Source of the DNA: Flavobacteriaceae bacterium GSB9
Lineage (GTDB): Bacteria > Bacteroidota > Bacteroidia > Flavobacteriales > Flavobacteriaceae
Direction of reading: 5' to 3'
DNA: 64,000 bases
Assembly: GCA_022749295.1 (NCBI GenBank)
Contig: CP062007.1
Coordinates: 1,922,001-1,986,000, forward strand
A program made the position numbers and the translations under genes. This document shows, piece by piece, positions 19,533-29,000 of the stretch. The notes beneath the pieces were generated by a model that worked only from the letters and a program-made list of their open reading frames with translations, was not told the DNA's origin and made no database searches. Position 1 is the first letter of the stretch; each line of letters begins with the position of its first letter.

Positions 19533-20054
19533 ATGAAATTTCTATATACGGCCCTTTTAGCCCTACTTTTGGTAGCTTGTGCCCCTATTCGCGTTAATTA
19601 CGATTACGACAAACAGGCCATGTTCAGTAATTACAAAACCTATCAATACTATGGTGATATGGAAACGGGATTGAATGAACTCGACACCAAACGCCTTTTG
19701 GACGCCATTGATGCCCAAATGATAGCAAAAGGCTTTTCAATTTCGGAACACCCAGATTTCTTTATCGATATTAAAAGTGTTGAATACCAAAATTCGCAAC
19801 GTAGTTCTGTTGGCGTGGGTTTAGGTGGTAGTGGCCGCAATGTTGGTGGTGGTATTTCAATTGGTATTCCCGTTGGGCAAAGCAACATAAACCGACAAAT
19901 AACCATCGATTTTGTTGATGAAAACAAAAAGCAACTCTTTTGGCAAGCCGTAAGTGAATTTGGCTTTAACCTGAATGCCACTCCCGAAAAACGGGAAGAA
20001 ATATTTCGTGCTGTTGCAAAAAAAGTGCTTTCAGAATACCCGCCTATGAAATAG
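19533..20054 (+). CDS. DUF4136-type lipoprotein
   Basis: The 173-aa protein has a lipoprotein signal MKFLYTALLALLLVAC (Cys16), then VNYDYDKQAMFSNYKTYQY, the hallmark of the DUF4136 family. A Gly-rich stretch follows (SVGVGLGGSGRNVGGGISIGIPVG). The C terminus RAVAKKVLSEYPP is also typical. Function is unknown for the family, which sits in the outer or inner membrane facing the periplasm. It is monocistronic. Confidence 0.85.
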   Translation: MKFLYTALLALLLVACAPIRVNYDYDKQAMFSNYKTYQYYGDMETGLNELDTKRLLDAIDAQMIAKGFSISEHPDFFIDIKSVEYQNSQRSSVGVGLGGSGRNVGGGISIGIPVGQSNINRQITIDFVDENKKQLFWQAVSEFGFNLNATPEKREEIFRAVAKKVLSEYPPMK

Positions 20055-20149
20055 TTCTAATATTTACGAAAGCCTATAATCTTTCACAAGATTACTTGTC
20101 ACCATTTGACTTGTTTCAAGGGTTTCCTTATAAAATAGTAACACACGCA

Positions 20150-20181
20150 CCATGGGATGCTGAAACAAGTTCAGCATGACG
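20150..20181. repeat. Short palindromic dispersed repeat
   Basis: The segment GATGCTGAAACAAGTTCAGC followed by ATGACG contains the inverted repeat GCTGAA-acaag-TTCAGC (20159-20175). This type of sequence recurs in flavobacterial intergenic DNA. It lies in the 241-nt gap between the DUF4136 gene and the SDR gene, which otherwise shows nothing recognisable. Confidence 0.5.
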
Positions 20182-20295
20182 AAAACAAACGTTATATCAT
20201 AAAAAAAAGATAATCAACCATATTTTATAATTATCATAACATTTTAAATGCTTTAGTCTTTTTTTCATTTTGTAGTTTTACGAAAAAGAAAGATC

Positions 20296-21018
20296 ATGAA
20301 CGATATAAAAAATAAAGTAGCCTTAATTACTGGAGGCTCTAAAGGTATAGGTTTTGGTATTGCCAAAGCTCTATTAGCAGAAGGCGTTAACGTTGCCGTA
20401 ACCAGTAGGAGTGAGTCTGCGGCCCAAAAAGCAGCCGACACATTAAATACAAGTACAACAAAAGCAAAAGCTATAGGCATTAAAGCTGACGTAAGAGATT
20501 TTGAAAGCCAACAAAACGCAGTAAAACAAGTTTTAGCGCAATTTGATAATTTAGATATTGTAGTAGCCAATGCTGGTTTAGGACATTATGGAAGCATCGA
20601 AGATTTAACGTTAGAACAATGGCACGAAACCATAGACACTAATCTTACTGGGGTATTTTACACGATCAAGTCTACGGTTGATGCTTTAAAAAAATCGAAA
20701 GGCTATTTTATTACCATTTCAAGTTTGGCAGGCACCAACTTCTTTACAAATGGTTCGGCTTACAATGCCAGTAAATTTGGACTCACAGGCTTTACGCAAG
20801 CTGTAATGCTCGATTTAAGACATCATGGTGTAAAAGTAAGCACTATAATGCCTGGTTCGGTATCTACTTATTTTAACAATCATACACCCGGTGAAAACGA
20901 CGACTGGAAAATACAAATTGAAGACATTGGCGAATTAACGGTAGATTTATTAAAAATGCACCCACGTACACTGCCTAGCAAAGTAGAAGTGCGGCCCTCT
21001 ATGCCACCAAAAAAATAA
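20296..21018 (+). CDS. Short-chain dehydrogenase/reductase (SDR)
   Basis: The 240-aa classical SDR has the Rossmann nucleotide motif TGGSKGIG (12-19), NAG (92-94), and the catalytic Ser143, Tyr156 and Lys160 (YNASK). Arg38 after strand beta-2 (VTSRSE) suggests NADP(H). Substrate cannot be assigned; relatives act on 3-oxoacyl groups, sugars or ketones. Its C-terminal codons (MPPKK) form half of a terminator hairpin shared with the convergent M64 gene, whose stop codon begins at the very next base. Confidence 0.88.
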   Translation: MNDIKNKVALITGGSKGIGFGIAKALLAEGVNVAVTSRSESAAQKAADTLNTSTTKAKAIGIKADVRDFESQQNAVKQVLAQFDNLDIVVANAGLGHYGSIEDLTLEQWHETIDTNLTGVFYTIKSTVDALKKSKGYFITISSLAGTNFFTNGSAYNASKFGLTGFTQAVMLDLRHHGVKVSTIMPGSVSTYFNNHTPGENDDWKIQIEDIGELTVDLLKMHPRTLPSKVEVRPSMPPKK

Positions 21019-21043
21019 TTAGTTTTTTATTATTTTTTTGGTG
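21005..21043. terminator. Bidirectional terminator built from two coding 3' ends
   Basis: CACCAAAAAAATAAT (21005-21019) and ATTATTTTTTTGGTG (21029-21043) are perfect 15-nt complements with a 9-nt loop. The left arm encodes the SDR C terminus and its stop. The right arm encodes the last residues of the M64 peptidase. The stem is weak in GC but symmetric. Confidence 0.6.
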
Positions 21044-22440
21044 ACTAGCAAAACATCATCAACATAAAAATTGGCAAGATATACGCCTGTTTTTAATTCG
21101 CTGATATCAACTTTTTGGCTGCTTTGATTTGAAACAGAAAAGCGTTTTAGCTGTTTACCTTCTATGCTAACAATAGCTACATTTAAATTGAAGTTGTTTG
21201 TGTTCTTAAATTTAAAGTTCACTATGCTATTTGCTGGGTTGGGATACATGTCTATGCTCAAATCATTAACAGAGCTTTTAATATCTTCAATTCCTAATGT
21301 TGAATAATTAATAGTCCAAGTTATAGAATAAACGTGTATGGTTTCATGATGGTCTACTTTTAAAAACGGACTATTATCATGAACTGCGACAGTAAGCATG
21401 TTTTCACCCTCTATAAAATTTGCTTCTTCAATTGAAACGGCATCTATGTTGTTAACAATATTTGTACTGTTTAAAGTCCATGCACTTTCTAAAGTATTTG
21501 GACTAGGTTTCAGCAAATCAATTTCGAATTGCATAGGAAAACTTGTCGGGTCATTAGTAATCGAACTGCTCGGTGAAAAAGACCTCAACGGCGATATTAA
21601 TTCGTGTATCTTTTCAACCATTCCTTCTCTACATACTGCACAAAAAGGTTTGTTTAAAACTTCCATTTTACATTCACCTCTTCTTGGTTTGTACCATGTA
21701 GCTGGTGTCCCCGATGTACCATACGCGTAAAGGCCAACACCGTTAATTCCCAACCAATTTTTCCATTTCACGATATTGGCATCGGTTTCTTGTGTCATGT
21801 TTATTGCCTCGGCATAATATACATCGGGCACCAAATATTCATCCTTTAAATGGAACATGGAATGTCCCAACTCATGTATCGCAATTTCACTAGAACTTGC
21901 ATGGGTTGATGCGATAGGAAACTCACCTCCCGTTCCTCCATATGTTGGCGTATTTACCAAAATTAAAGCTTGGTCGTAAGTTGGGAAGTTATCAGCCAAA
22001 ACCGACCGTATTTTCATTTCAGCACTGGCGGCATCGGCATAATCTATCCCGTAATAAAGATATCGATGATACCCAAAAGCATCAAATGTGGCATCAAAAT
22101 AAGTGTCAACAAAATATGGGCTGCTACCTGTTTCATCAACATCTGTGGCCGTTGCAGGGTGATCGGCACCACTTTCGTTTGAAGGCACTTCTATGGCGTA
22201 CACATTAAAATAATCGGCATACTCCTTAAAAGGACTTTGACTGAACATGTTATTGCTAAACGTTGTTGCATCGGCTAAAAAGTCGGGCAACTCAGTGCTT
22301 TGATAACCCTCACCTAAAATCACCAAATTAATGCGCTCGTTATCTGGTCCGGCTACTTTTATCGGGGTAACTTGAAAGCTTTGGGTGTAACCCCGAAATA
22401 CATTTATAAACAGAAAAACTCCAAAAAAGATACCTTTCAT
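21019..22440 (-). CDS. Secreted M64-family metallopeptidase with T9SS sorting domain
   Basis: ATG at 22440 overlaps the previous stop (TGATG), so I prefer it over the GTG one codon earlier; the product is 473 aa. An N-terminal signal peptide (MKGIFFGVFLFINVFRGYTQ) is followed by the M64 (IgA-peptidase-like) catalytic domain. The zinc motif HELGHSMFHLKDEY has its first His near residue 189. The C-terminal ~80 residues (SIDMYPNPANSIVNFKF...GVYLANFYVDDVLLVTKK) form a type A T9SS sorting domain, so the enzyme should reach the cell surface or medium. It is translationally coupled to the upstream lipoprotein. Confidence 0.92.
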   Translation of the reverse strand: MKGIFFGVFLFINVFRGYTQSFQVTPIKVAGPDNERINLVILGEGYQSTELPDFLADATTFSNNMFSQSPFKEYADYFNVYAIEVPSNESGADHPATATDVDETGSSPYFVDTYFDATFDAFGYHRYLYYGIDYADAASAEMKIRSVLADNFPTYDQALILVNTPTYGGTGGEFPIASTHASSSEIAIHELGHSMFHLKDEYLVPDVYYAEAINMTQETDANIVKWKNWLGINGVGLYAYGTSGTPATWYKPRRGECKMEVLNKPFCAVCREGMVEKIHELISPLRSFSPSSSITNDPTSFPMQFEIDLLKPSPNTLESAWTLNSTNIVNNIDAVSIEEANFIEGENMLTVAVHDNSPFLKVDHHETIHVYSITWTINYSTLGIEDIKSSVNDLSIDMYPNPANSIVNFKFKNTNNFNLNVAIVSIEGKQLKRFSVSNQSSQKVDISELKTGVYLANFYVDDVLLVTKKIIKN

Positions 22441-22937
22441 CACGGATTAATTTTGGTTTTTATTAGAGTTATGTCTTCTAAAAAATTCTTCATTAAAACA
22501 TACTTAGCCTTGGGATCAAGTTGCATCCTCACGGAAAAATCAGCTTCTTTCAAATCTAAAACTTTTGTTTTTAAACGCATTTCATCGTCAATAAACTCTA
22601 GAGATTTACGAAGTGGATTTTCAATAATCGTCTTGTTCAATGCCTTACCGTTTTTATTGTACTGAATACACACCAAATTTTCTGGATTATTCGTTGCCTC
22701 GGCAACCCCCTTTTTTAATATTCCTTCGGTCACCTTTTTGCTTATAAATTCTACCTCCTTATTTCCATTAGGCAGTTTTTTCAACTTATAATTCAAAAAA
22801 ACAATGGTGTTGCTAACTTTTGGTTTTAGAGGGACACTAGCTTTTTTACTGGTTCCGCATGAAAAGACCATAAGCAAAAAACAAACCAGAAACATCGATT
22901 TGTTTACAGATTTGTCTTTTAGATTGGGCAACAACAT
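22440..22937 (-). CDS. Small lipoprotein upstream of the M64 peptidase
   Basis: The 165-aa product has a lipobox in MFLVCFLLMVFSCGTSKK; an internal ATG at 22895 could be the true start. The rest is a basic alpha/beta domain (VEFISKKVTEGILKKG, SVRMQLDPKAKYVLMKN). No family is recognised. Its stop overlaps the M64 start by one base, suggesting a shared role, for example a processing or anchoring partner, but this is inference. Confidence 0.65.
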   Translation of the reverse strand: MLLPNLKDKSVNKSMFLVCFLLMVFSCGTSKKASVPLKPKVSNTIVFLNYKLKKLPNGNKEVEFISKKVTEGILKKGVAEATNNPENLVCIQYNKNGKALNKTIIENPLRKSLEFIDDEMRLKTKVLDLKEADFSVRMQLDPKAKYVLMKNFLEDITLIKTKINP

Positions 22938-22965
22938 ATTTAAACTTGTAAGCTTTGACGCATAG

Positions 22966-22973
22966 CAAATATA
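22966..22973 (-). promoter_or_regulatory. -7 element for the lipoprotein-M64 operon
   Basis: The minus strand reads TATATTTG, a perfect TAnnTTTG, 29 nt upstream of the lipoprotein ATG at 22937. No clear -33 TTTG is found at the usual distance, so the call is tentative. Confidence 0.45.
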
Positions 22974-23041
22974 ACGATTAAATAATTTGTTAGGTTATAT
23001 TTTTATGATGCCTCCATTCGCAAAAATCATCTTTTACGGCC

Positions 23042-26000
23042 TTACTCTACATAAATTTTAGTTCCTTCGCTATGGCTACTAAACTCTGGTGCATACATAC
23101 TTTGAGTGGTTGTAATACCATTGCTCATTTCACCAGCATTATTAACACGTAAATCGTATTCAAAAACGTAAATGCCTTTGGGCAAATAATCGAAAAAGAA
23201 ATTGGTACTGGCATCCTTTGTGCTTTCATAATACCCCAAACCATCCTGCCATTTGTATGCACTCAATACATTTACAGGCTCTAATCCGGCGGCACGCATA
23301 TCTTTCATGTGAACAAATTCCATAGCGCGATCGCTGCGCAATTCTATACGAACACGAACCAAATCACCGACTTTCAAAGGGCTATTTTTTGTGATTTCTG
23401 AAATTTGCTCGCCCGTATCGGTATTCTTCTTCAAAAAGAGTTGTTTCTTCAATTTAAGTGGGGTTTCGGCTGAAGTAATCTTATCTAAATCTTCAAAATA
23501 CTGCCAATACAATCCTCCCCAAGCTATACCATTTCCCTTTTTCGAAATGGTAACTTTGGCCATCTCTGGTTTTATTTCAGAAGCGTTCCACGAGGTTTTA
23601 AAATAGCCTGTCCCCGCTTCAATATTTACATTTTCCAGCTTGGCAGTTTCTATTTTTTCATTACCAACGACAACATCAACAGCATCGGTTACACTCAACC
23701 AATCGCTACCCTGCAATAGTAACGCATAAACTGCATCGGTTGTGGCTTTGGTGGTTTTCCAACGGTTGGTTTGCTTGTTTTTGAGCAACCAGATTTTTAG
23801 ATTATCGATGGTTTCTATGTCATTTTCGATTTCCGAAAACGCTTCAATCAACAAGGCTTGTGTTTCAATAGGCGCTTGGTACCAAAACCACGAATTGGTG
23901 TTTGTTTTCCAATACATGCCCAATTCTTCTGAAGTAATACTAGTTTCCTTCAACGATTTCAAAATTTTTGAAGCGGTTTTTTCATCACCGTTTCTGTGCG
24001 ACACCAAAGCCATTAGACCTTTTGCATAAAGCGAACGGCTTAGCCAATATTTCTGGATTTGCGATTGGTAATACGCCATAAATTCCTCCACTTCATTAGA
24101 CCTTTTTATTTCTGGGAAAAAGCTTCTCATATATAGATAATGAAATTGCGTGTAACTTAAATGGTCTTCGTTTAAATCAACCGTAGGATTATATTTTCTG
24201 ATGTCTTTATATTCTTTTATAAACTCACTATCTAAATAATTAATGGCCTTTTCTAGCATTTTTTTTGCTGTATCGCCTTGAATGACATTAAGTTTTAAAA
24301 GATGTCCAAAACCTGTAATGATATGTTGGGTTACATATCGGTTTTCGTAGCCACCGTTAAACCATGCCCAAGCACCCGACGACATTTGGTTATTTTTTAA
24401 CTTACGCATGGCCATCTCCAGTTCGTTGTTCATTTTATTTAAATCGAATAGAAGGGCGATACGTTTTTTTTGATCTGTTTCGCTTTGGGCATCGCGCAAC
24501 CACGGTGTTTCCTGAATTAAAATTGACTTTAATTCTTGATTTTTTTCAAGGTTGGAAATTAAGGCGGCTTGAGAGGCCCACTGATTAAAAACTTCCTGAA
24601 TTCTAGGGTTGCTGTTTACAATATGGCTCGCCAAAGCATTGGCATAATACCTCGAAAATGTTTGCTCGTTGCATTGGTACGGATATTCCATTAAATAGGG
24701 CAAGGCTTGTACTGCATACCATGCCGGGTTAGACGTTATTTCTAAAGTTAATTTATGGTTTTTAAGTGTTGACGAAGTATTGGTCTGCAATTTATCCAAA
24801 GTGAATGTTTGGGTTTCATTACTTTTCACCCACATGGGCATGGTTTCGGTAACCAACATACGATTACTTAAAACGGGCAATGCACTTTGTTCGCCATCGC
24901 TAAAATCTCCAGCTTGGGCTGCAATTTTATATTGCACGGCATTTACATTTTCAGGAATGGTTAAATTCCATGATACCTGGGTGTTTCCACTAGGTAGAAC
25001 CGAAAACGTCTCGACTGCGCTCGACGTGACAAGCATTTCGTTTATTTCCTCACCTGAAATCGCATCGGTTAAAATGAGTTTTGCTTCACCCGATACTTTT
25101 TTTTCAGTAAGATTTGCAATTTTAGTGCTGATAGTAATTTTATCGCCTTCCCGTAAAAACCGAGGCGCATTGGGAATGACCATAAGTTCTTTTTGGGTTA
25201 CAGTTTCCAATTGCGTCACTGTACTTTCCAAAGTTTTGGTGTGCGCCAACAGTTGCAATTTCCATTGGGTTAAAGCTTCGGGAGTAGTGAAACTAAAGCT
25301 TATATTTCCATCTGCATCGGTTTGCAATTGTGGGAAGAAAAAAGCAGTTTCTTGTAAATTTTTGCGGATTTGGATATTATCGAAGTTACGCTTGTCATTA
25401 TTTTCTTCAATAACATCTTCTTTCAATTCCATATTCATTTCTTCTTTCAAAGGAGCAGCTTGAATTGTTGAAACAGCTCCAGTAATATCGCTTTTCTTTC
25501 TCGCTCCATACCCAGCAACAACAACTTCGTTTAATTGAGCACTATCTTCTGCCATTGATAATTTTAAAAAATTATCGTCATTAATATTTACAGATCTACT
25601 TACAAAGCCAATAAAACTAAGAACCAATGTTTCTGTTTTAGAAGCCTTTATACTAAACTTGCCATCAAAATCAGTGGTTGTGCCTCTTGTCGTCCCCTTA
25701 ACAAGCACATTAACTCCGGGTAAAGGGTTACCTTCCTCGTCTATCACCAAACCAGAAACAAACCCATTTTTTATTGAATCATCATACCTTGAAACCGTTT
25801 TAAGCCTTAATGTTCTTATATAATTGTCATAGTACCATTTATTAAAATTAAAACTAAACCCAAACCAATTCCATTGGTCATAATCCTGTTGCGGGTATCT
25901 TATACGCATTTTGCCGTTGTAAACCCTAAAATTTTGGGTTCCAAAACTTTTACTATGTTGGCTATACACATGCGGATTGTAAGTGGGTTGATATAGTGGT

Positions 26001-29000
26001 GAAAAGTTCCATGAATGCGATTTAAACTGATCTAAAGATGCATCGTACATACTGGCTAAAAGCTCAGCACTCACCTTTTCACCTAGTGGGCCTTTAATTT
26101 TAAACTGCCAAGTCTCATCGGTGCCAGGCTGCAACTTATCACGAAACGTAAGGGTTTCAATATCTAAATCAGTTTTTGGATAAGGTACTGACATGTTCAA
26201 CGTACCAGATTGAAAACTATTAAACACGGCAAAACTGTAATGCACCGCAAAGCCTCCTAAATCATTCTGGTTAACAGGAATTTGAATAGATTTTTTATTG
26301 GCATTAAGTGTAATAACTTCTGTTTTTATAATATCACCGTCTTTTTCAACTGATACGGTAACCGAAAGGTCTTCTGTTGCAGAGGCCAAGGTGATTTCTG
26401 CCATTTCACCAGCATGATAAGAAGCTTTATCGCTAGAAATGCTGAATAATTGATTATCGGCCAGAACCTTATCACTTTCGCTAAACACACTTATTTTAGC
26501 TTGGTCTGTAACGGTTTGTCCAAATCGGTCCTTGCTTTTTAAAAGTACAAGATACTGTCCAGACACCCATTTTTTTATTTTCCCAAGTTCTACTTCTTTT
26601 GAAAATTTGGTGTCGAAAGTTTTGGTAAGCATCAATTTGTCTTTTTCCCAATTTTCAGATTCATGCTCGTTGGTATAAGCCTCATGTGGGAACATTTTTT
26701 TGAAGGCTTCTTTCGATAGTGTTTGATAATCTGGTGCAGCCCAAGGACGTTTACGTAAGACAGCATTAGGAGCTTTCAGTTTATAAATTTCAATCGTTCC
26801 TTTGGCGGAAACAAATTCACCATTTAAATTTTTAGTTTCTATGTTTATGGTATGCTCCTTATTGGTTTTATCTAATATCTTAGGCACATCCATGGTAGCT
26901 ACTAAGGCATGATACCCCACGTTTACAATACTAGTAGTACTTCGGGTTTCTCCATTTAAATCGGTAACGTCGGCGGTTATTTCATAATGAAAAATGGGCA
27001 AATTGCTTTTATCGATACTTTGGTCTGGAAGCGCTTTAAAGGTAATGGTAAAGTCACCTTTTTCATCGGTTAATGTTTCGCCATGCAAAATTTCCTGTGG
27101 TTCGCTGTTAAACCAAGGTCGATACCAATAATACCAACGCGGGTATTGCACTTTTCTGTGAACGCGGTACACCACTTTGGCTTCAGTAATATGGCTTCCA
27201 GCATAAGCCAAAGCAGTACCTTTAACCGTAATAGAGTCATTGACTTTGTAGTTTTTAGTAATGGGTTGAAATTCGGTTTTAAATTTTGGGCGTTTGTATT
27301 CTTCAACCGAAATGTAATGCTCGGTAAAAAAGTCTTCCTCATCACCATCAAATTCAATGTAATATTGACCGTTGAGACCATTGTTGGGCAAAATAAATTC
27401 GCCCGCTACCGACCCAAAGGCATTGGTTTTAAACTCCAGTTCGGCTACCTCCTCATCATTTACATTGTAAAGTGTCGCATAAACCAGCTCGTTAGCTGCC
27501 ACCTCAGAATTACCATCTATGGTTTTCATCGCAATGGCCTTAAAATATACCGTTTGCCCTGGACGATAAATACTTCTGTCGGTAAAAACAAAAGCTTTAT
27601 AAGTTTCTTTTTCTTCGTTTCTATCGTAATACGGACTTATATAGTAATTGCCAAAATAAGCGGTGTCCTTGCCATACTTAACCTTGGCTAAAATATGGCT
27701 GTAGCGCACTTGAGACTTCGCTATTTCTATCTGCCCCACGCCATTTGTATTGTACGTCTTGGATTGAGTGGTTCTGTTATTATTTTTGTAAAAACTAAGC
27801 ACTATCTCGGCATTTGAGATTGGCGCTCCGTTATTTCGATTTATAATTTGAAAAACCTTATGCTGTGGTGTTTCGGTTTCAACCAATGCCAAATCTGTAA
27901 CCTGTATGTGGGCAAAACCGAATACATTTTCGGCACCTTCAACCGTTGCTAAAACCACATAACGGCCATTATTCAGTTTTGGCACTACAATTTCGCTACT
28001 GTGCACTTGGTAATCTTCTTCATTTTTTAATGGACTTTTCCACGTGTCGGTAACATCAAGTGTATTTAAAAATGGCAATTGCTCATCTTTTCGGTATATT
28101 TTCTTGAAAGCTTCAAATTCCTTTTCAGAAAGCTTCAATATTTTGAAATGCAATTCGTCCAAATTTTTATACCGCACCAATAGCCTTGAATGGGCTTGGA
28201 TGGGCAAAAATGCTTCGGCAGTAATTTGAAGCGATTGGTATTCAATTTGCGATTTTAAGGTTTTACACTTTTCGGCCGCTGTACTTTTAGGGAATTTTGA
28301 GATAACGCCATTGCAAATTTCTAAAGCCTCTTTAGCTTTCCAACGATGGATTTCGTTGGCAGAGGGTTGGAAATTTTGACTTAGCTGAAAATACAATGAA
28401 GCTATTTCAAAATCGTATAAACCAGAGGTTTCATGACCGCTTAATTGTTCACTTTGTGCTTTTAAAGCCTCTAAAAGCAAGGCTTCATTATTATTGAATA
28501 TACCGTGTTCGTATACAAATTTCAAACGCTCAATATCAACATCGGCCAAAGGATAGGCTGATTTTCCCTTTAAATGAAACTGAATTAAGTCCTGATAGAT
28601 TTTTAGAGCATTTAGTTGTAACGCCGTGGAATCTTTTGATGTTATTCTTAACTCAGAAAACCTTCTGGCATCCGCTAAGAACTCGGGATTATCCAGCTCA
28701 AATTTATACGCTGGCTTGGTAATATGAGTTTCGTTGGTTGTGTAAAATTCTAAGGCTTGATGGCTCAAAAAATCATAGAGCGTTGGCCTAAATTTTTTAG
28801 AACCTTTTACTTCTTGCAACAGCACACTGTATTGGTTCAGTTTTTCCTGCTGAAGCATCAATCCGTTTTGCAGTGAATTTTGAAAATGTAGGTGTACCTC
28901 GTTAAAAAGGGTTTCTAAATCCCAGGTTCTAAAATCGTTTTTATTAACCTTTTCAGAAGTCTTTGTGCGGTTATAAAACTGCCAACGATTTTGGTTGAAA

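Noticed and set aside
27083-27691. 202-aa open frame on the plus strand within the macroglobulin gene
   Set aside because: It runs antisense to a well-supported CDS, has a non-protein-like composition and no start or operon context; it is a shadow frame.
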